64,000 nucleotides of DNA, from contig NZ_AULU01000012.1 in NCBI RefSeq assembly GCF_000422445.1, positions 62,001 through 126,000 on the forward strand, given 5' to 3'. Origin of the DNA: Paenibacillus assamensis DSM 18201. GTDB lineage: Bacteria; Bacillota; Bacilli; Paenibacillales; Paenibacillaceae. Positions 60,328 through 64,000 of the stretch are shown piece after piece (the first letter of the stretch is position 1; every line of letters starts with the position of its first letter). Below the pieces are notes generated by a model. The model was not told the origin of the DNA. It worked only from the letters and a program-made list of their open reading frames with translations, and ran no database searches. The translations under genes were made by a program, and so were the position numbers.

Positions 60328-61209
60328 ATGTCACGCAAAGCTTGGTCACAGCTAGGTCAACAATTGTTCTTCGTCGGACCAGCAACCTTCTTCTTTATGA
60401 TTATCGTTGGAATTCCATTCTTAATGGGAATGTACTACTCGTTCACCGATTGGAATGGTGTAGCTGGAACGGTAACTTGGATCGGGCTGGATAACTTCAA
60501 AGCGATCTTCAGCAGCGATTCCGATTATTTTGCAGCGTTTTGGTTCACGGTTACATTTACGGCAGTCGGTGTTGTACTTACGAATGTGATGGGTTTTATT
60601 ATTGCCTATGTGCTTACGAAGCCGCTTAAAATGCGAAACGCACTGCGAACGATATTTTTTATGCCCAATGTCATTGGAGGCCTGCTGCTCGGATTCATTT
60701 GGCAGTTCATCTTTGTAAAAGGATTCGCTACTCTCGGTGAATTAACCGGTTGGTCCTTCTTTAATCTGCCGTGGTTAGGAGATGAAAAGACAGGTTTCTG
60801 GGGTATCGTTATCGTTTTTGTGTGGCAAACAGCTGGATATTTAATGGTTATTTACATTGCAGCATTAACCAACGTACCGCGAGATGTCATGGAGGCGGCA
60901 GAGATTGATGGTGCATCTCGTATGCAGGTATTGAGAACGGTCATTATGCCGCTCGTTATGCCAGCGGTTACGGTATGTTTGTTCCTTGCCATTTCTTGGT
61001 CGTTTAAAATGTTTGATTTGAACTTGTCGCTTACGAAAGGTGGACCTTTCAAGTCTACAGAGTCGGTAGCGCTCAACATTTATTTGGAAGCGTTCCAAAA
61101 TAACCGCTACGGCTTAGGTGCAGCGAAGGCCTTTATCTTCTTCGTTATTGTAGCGCTTATCACGCTTATTCAAGTACGCATCACGAAGAGCAAGGAGGTT
61201 GAAGCGTAA
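60328..61209 (+). CDS. Sugar ABC transporter permease (CUT1, MalF-like)
   Basis: 293 residues, six helices, inner-membrane half of a carbohydrate importer. The EAA loop that docks the ATPase reads EAAEIDGASRMQVLRTVIMPLVMP. Typical N-terminus with FFVGPATFFFMIIVGIPFLMGMYYSFTDWNG. AAAGGGG before the ATG. The next gene overlaps by one base. No ATPase gene is nearby; in Paenibacillus a shared MsmX-type ATPase usually serves such systems. Divergent from the kinase-regulator pair, its probable control. Substrate unknown. Confidence 0.95.
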   Translation: MSRKAWSQLGQQLFFVGPATFFFMIIVGIPFLMGMYYSFTDWNGVAGTVTWIGLDNFKAIFSSDSDYFAAFWFTVTFTAVGVVLTNVMGFIIAYVLTKPLKMRNALRTIFFMPNVIGGLLLGFIWQFIFVKGFATLGELTGWSFFNLPWLGDEKTGFWGIVIVFVWQTAGYLMVIYIAALTNVPRDVMEAAEIDGASRMQVLRTVIMPLVMPAVTVCLFLAISWSFKMFDLNLSLTKGGPFKSTESVALNIYLEAFQNNRYGLGAAKAFIFFVIVALITLIQVRITKSKEVEA

Positions 61210-62048
61210 TGAAAAAACTGCGCAGAAACTATTCGGGCAAAACGTTTATCGTCGAAATCATCATGATTTTAATGGGGCTGCTGTTTCTCGTTCCGTTCTA
61301 TTTCCTACTCGTCAATTCGGTAAAGTCGTTCGGTGACTTGCTGACGAATGCGGCTAGCTGGCCGACAACGTTCGAATGGGGCAACTATAAGCGCGCATGG
61401 GAAATTACAGATTTCCCTGAAGCTTTTATGAACTCCTTGTTCATAACGGTAGTAAGTATATTGCTCATTGCTCTGATAAGCTCGATGGCTGCGTACCGCA
61501 TGGTGCGACATAACAGCCGTTTCAATAAAGTACTGTTCATGATTTTTGTGGCTGCAATGGTCATTCCATTTCAATCTGTGATGATTCCGCTCGTGAAAGT
61601 AACGGGCTGGCTTGATTTGGCGAACACTCGCACAGGGCTTATCATTTGTTATCTTGGATTTGGTGCTCCGCTTTCTATTTTCTTGTTCCATGGATTTATT
61701 AAGTCCGTGCCGCTAGAGGTAGAGGAGGCGGCAGTTGTAGATGGCTGTACGCCATATTCGGTCTACTGGAAAATCGTATTTCCATTATTAAAGCCGATGC
61801 TCGTCACCGTCATTATTTTGAACAGCCTCTGGATCTGGAATGATTATTTGCTTCCATCCTTAATGCTGCAAAGTGATGCGCTGCATACAATTCCGATAGC
61901 GACATTTGCACTATTTGGGCAATACACGAAGCAATGGGATTTGGCGTTGCCAGCATTGACACTGGGTATCCTGCCGATTGTTATCTTCTTCCTAGCGATG
62001 CAGAAGTACATCATTGAAGGGATTACGGCTGGTTCGGTAAAAGGATGA
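61209..62048 (+). CDS. Sugar ABC transporter permease (CUT1, MalG-like)
   Basis: 279 residues, six helices. Second permease of the importer: EAA loop EEAAVVDGCTPYSVYWKIVFPLLKP, the GxxPxxFxWGNYKRAW-like WPTTFEWGNYKRAWEI start region and the C-terminal KYIIEGITAGSVKG, which is the classic MalG-family end. TAATG overlap with the MalF-like gene, behind AAGGAGG. Forms the channel with its partner; the lipoprotein at 62305 delivers substrate. Confidence 0.95.
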   Translation: MKKLRRNYSGKTFIVEIIMILMGLLFLVPFYFLLVNSVKSFGDLLTNAASWPTTFEWGNYKRAWEITDFPEAFMNSLFITVVSILLIALISSMAAYRMVRHNSRFNKVLFMIFVAAMVIPFQSVMIPLVKVTGWLDLANTRTGLIICYLGFGAPLSIFLFHGFIKSVPLEVEEAAVVDGCTPYSVYWKIVFPLLKPMLVTVIILNSLWIWNDYLLPSLMLQSDALHTIPIATFALFGQYTKQWDLALPALTLGILPIVIFFLAMQKYIIEGITAGSVKG

Positions 62049-62165
62049 TACGAGTGCAAAGTCGGTAAACGGTTGGATCGTACACGCTGTTAATTTTTTA
62101 GCATATTAATCTTTTGATTAAACAATCCGATCAATGATTTACACCTTAATGGTCAATTCTGTTGG

Positions 62166-62179
62166 TGTAATCGCTTTCA
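62166..62179. promoter_or_regulatory. CcpA cre site
   Basis: TGTAATCGCTTTCA matches the cre consensus TGWAANCGNTNWCA at every position. It lies upstream of TATACT (62190-62195), a -10 candidate for the binding-protein gene, where bound CcpA would block transcription on good carbon sources. Confidence 0.7.
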
Positions 62180-62304
62180 ATAGAGCAGTTATACTAAGTT
62201 TGTAAATAAGATTTGTATTTATCGGAGTTGCCATTTTATTGGTTTACTAAATGGTAGTGCAAAGAAGTCGGCTGCCATAAGCAGTTGAACGGGAGGGCTT
62301 ACGG

Positions 62305-63588
62305 ATGAAGAAGTTCGCAAAATTATCGTTGTTAATGCTTGTAGCAGTTTCGGTCATGTTAGCAGGATGTGGATCGAAAGATTCTAAAGAGAGCACAGCA
62401 AATAACGGAAATAGCACGAAGACGGTTAACATATTCCAATTTAAAGTGGAAATCGCGGATGCGATGCAGCGTATGAAGGCAGAATTTGAGAAAGAGCATC
62501 CAAACATTAAGCTGAACATTCAAGCCGTGGGCGGCGGTGCCGATTACTCTGCTGCTTTAAAAGCGAAGTTCGCTGCTAATGATGCGCCTGATATTTTCAA
62601 CAACGGCGGATTCCAAGAGATGGAGACGTGGATGGAGCATTTGGAGGACTTGTCCGCAGAGCCTTGGGCGAAAGACGTCATTCCACTTGCGAAAGAGCCC
62701 ATGACGAAGGATGGCAAGCTTTACGGGCAACCGATGAACTTGGAAGGGTACGGCTTTATTTATAACAAAGACTTGTTTGCCAAAGCAGGTATTACTGAGC
62801 TGCCTAAGACATTGTCCCAGCTAGAAGATGCAGCGAAGAAGCTGCAAGCAGCAGGCATTACTCCATTCGCCAACGGTTATCAGGAGTGGTGGATTCTAGG
62901 TATTCACAACTTAAACGTTGCTTTCGCGCATCAACAAGATCCGAATGCATTTATTCAAGGATTGAAGGATGGTTCTGCGAAAATGACGGGCAATAAAGTG
63001 TTCCAAGATTGGACGAAAATGCTTGATTTGACGATTCAATACGGCAATAAAAACCCATTGACGACAGACTACAATACGCAAGTTACGTTGTTTGCGAAGG
63101 GCGAAACAGCGATGATGCAGCAGGGGAACTGGACGCAAGTACAAATCGACGGCATTAACAAAGACTTGAACTTGGGCGTTTTGCCAATGCCAATCGATGA
63201 AGATGCAGCGAAAAATGACAAGTTGCTTGTAGGTGTACCGAACAACTGGGTTATTAATAAGAATTCCAAAGTGAAAGAAGAAGCAAAAATCTTCTTGAAC
63301 TGGCTTGTATCTTCCGAAACAGGCAAGAAGTATATTACGAAAGAATTTAAGTTCATTCCAGCATTCTCTACGATTACAGCGACAGCTGAGGACCTTGGCG
63401 ATATCGCAGCTGATGTGATGAAGTACAGCCAAGAGGACAAAGCATTGAGCTGGAACTGGTTTAAATACCCGGACGGTGCAACGCAAGAGTTCGGCAGCAT
63501 GATTCAGGCGTATGTAGCGGGTAAGGATGATCAAGCGAAGTTGTTAGAGAACTTCCAGAAGGCATGGGATAACTTGAGCAAGAAATAA
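62305..63588 (+). CDS. Sugar ABC transporter solute-binding lipoprotein (family 1)
   Basis: 427 residues; lipobox MLAGC with Cys22, then the two-lobe binding protein. Family-1 landmarks: VNIFQFKVEIADAMQRMKAEFEKEHPNIKLNIQAVGGGADY near the start, DAPDIFNNGG, GKLYGQPMNLEGYGFIYNKDLFAKAG, KGETAMMQQGNW and LGVLPMP. Captures the sugar outside and hands it to the two permeases. GGGAGGG seven bases before the ATG. It is 256 bases after the permease genes with its own promoter and cre site, so it can be expressed in excess. The sugar cannot be read from sequence. Confidence 0.95.
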   Translation: MKKFAKLSLLMLVAVSVMLAGCGSKDSKESTANNGNSTKTVNIFQFKVEIADAMQRMKAEFEKEHPNIKLNIQAVGGGADYSAALKAKFAANDAPDIFNNGGFQEMETWMEHLEDLSAEPWAKDVIPLAKEPMTKDGKLYGQPMNLEGYGFIYNKDLFAKAGITELPKTLSQLEDAAKKLQAAGITPFANGYQEWWILGIHNLNVAFAHQQDPNAFIQGLKDGSAKMTGNKVFQDWTKMLDLTIQYGNKNPLTTDYNTQVTLFAKGETAMMQQGNWTQVQIDGINKDLNLGVLPMPIDEDAAKNDKLLVGVPNNWVINKNSKVKEEAKIFLNWLVSSETGKKYITKEFKFIPAFSTITATAEDLGDIAADVMKYSQEDKALSWNWFKYPDGATQEFGSMIQAYVAGKDDQAKLLENFQKAWDNLSKK

Positions 63589-63597
63589 GTGCAGCAC

Positions 63598-63626
63598 AGC
63601 TATCCACGATTAGTGGGTAGCTTTCT
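63598..63626 (+). terminator. Terminator of the solute-binding protein gene
   Basis: AGCTATCCAC / GTGGGTAGCT with five-base loop, then TTC. Confidence 0.75.
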
Positions 63627-63718
63627 TGCATTTATTAAGGGGGATAATGCATGTTGTTATCAATCAGACCTGTAGTAAAATGGATATAAATATAACAGTA
63701 AATGGGAGGAATGTTTGA

Positions 63719-64000
63719 TGCGAAAGATGCGGCATGACGTGCTTCGTACACGAACAGAACGCTTATTAAGTCGTTTTAAAACGGTAACCATACTCGTTGT
63801 TCTACTTGCAGCTCTCTCAAACCATTCTGGTGTACATCGTGCATATGCCTCAGAGAAACATCTTGTTCACACTATAAGTAATACGAAACAAGATAATAAA
63901 GGCAGCATAGACATAGCAAGTAAAGAGATCGATCCAGAGCGTAAGCGGCAGCTTTTGGAGGAGTATGGTTTAGAATCAGAGCGGCCTTCGAATAGCTTTC
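63719..64000 (+). CDS. Secreted protein, 5' part only (runs off the window)
   Basis: ATG 63719 follows GGGAGG and opens a frame to the window end (94 codons seen). A basic start and a hydrophobic stretch (about 23-37, VTILVVLLAALS) followed by AYA-S make a signal peptide. The visible mature part is polar and charged with no recognised motif (DPERKRQLLEEYGLE). Probably a distinct transcript, as a terminator separates it from the binding-protein gene. Function unknown from this part. Confidence 0.75.

Noticed and set aside
62911-63534. 207-codon minus-strand frame opposite the sugar-binding protein
   Set aside because: Antisense shadow without ribosome site.

Overview
The window reads as a piece of a spore-forming, motile Gram-positive chromosome of the Paenibacillaceae, most likely Paenibacillus. 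The reasons are the core order secG - rnr - (mgtC) - smpB - ssrA, strong AGGAGG-type ribosome sites with frequent TTG/GTG starts, a spore-coat transglutaminase behind a sigma-K-like promoter, CgeB-type spore glycosyltransferases, a chemoreceptor behind a sigma-D-like promoter, a class D sortase, and a YesM/YesN-type two-component pair beside a CUT1 sugar transporter. Species is inference; no 16S or other marker is present.

Region by region. (1) 1-6.8 kb, core: secG, an RNase R with a very long RGG-rich tail, mgtC, smpB and the tmRNA gene; trans-translation factors and the RNase that works with them lie together. (2) 6.8-14.9 kb, accessory DNA behind the tmRNA 3' end: a secreted protein, ABC transporter and OmpR-type two-component module, then TetR plus a DUF3995-like membrane protein, then small orphan proteins. 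The tmRNA 3' sequence recurs three times here in shortened or decayed form, as expected of an integration hotspot. No integrase is in the window. (3) 15-23.6 kb, scattered metabolic and surface genes: GNAT, a serine hydrolase, a VOC protein, a prolyl-4-hydroxylase-like oxygenase, a secreted amidase and a chemoreceptor. (4) 23.7-29.1 kb: a degenerate tandem repeat, an ABC exporter with a NarL-type two-component system in one operon (YvfRSTU-like layout), then an ECF sigma factor with a putative anti-sigma protein. (5) 29.7-37.6 kb, small secreted proteins and lipoproteins, several duplicated in tandem (a matrixin-like protease with a lipoprotein, two beta-gamma-crystallin proteins, two paralogous lipoproteins), plus a TetR/MFS efflux pair with clear operators and a leader peptide. 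(6) 37.7-41.6 kb, minus-strand membrane redox operon: Lgt-like membrane protein, CcdA, ResA-like thioredoxin, response regulator, histidine kinase. (7) 41.9-54.4 kb: cold-shock protein, transglutaminase Tgl, a small unknown protein, an epoxide hydrolase-like protein divergent from a CGNR regulator, a 1769-residue LPXTG adhesin with its sortase, and two CgeB-type glycosyltransferases. (8) 54.7-64 kb: YebC/YeeN, uridine kinase, the YesN/YesM pair, and a CUT1 sugar ABC transporter with a CcpA cre site before the binding-protein gene; the last gene runs off the end.

Gene decay is visible at several sites (a frameshifted secreted protein, GNAT and metallo-hydrolase fragments, an Ig-like C-terminal fragment). 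No insertion sequence, prophage or CRISPR array was recognised. Many starts were moved from the longest frame to a codon with a well-spaced ribosome site; two of these (the 12.8 kb TetR gene and the sortase) point to a rare ATT start.
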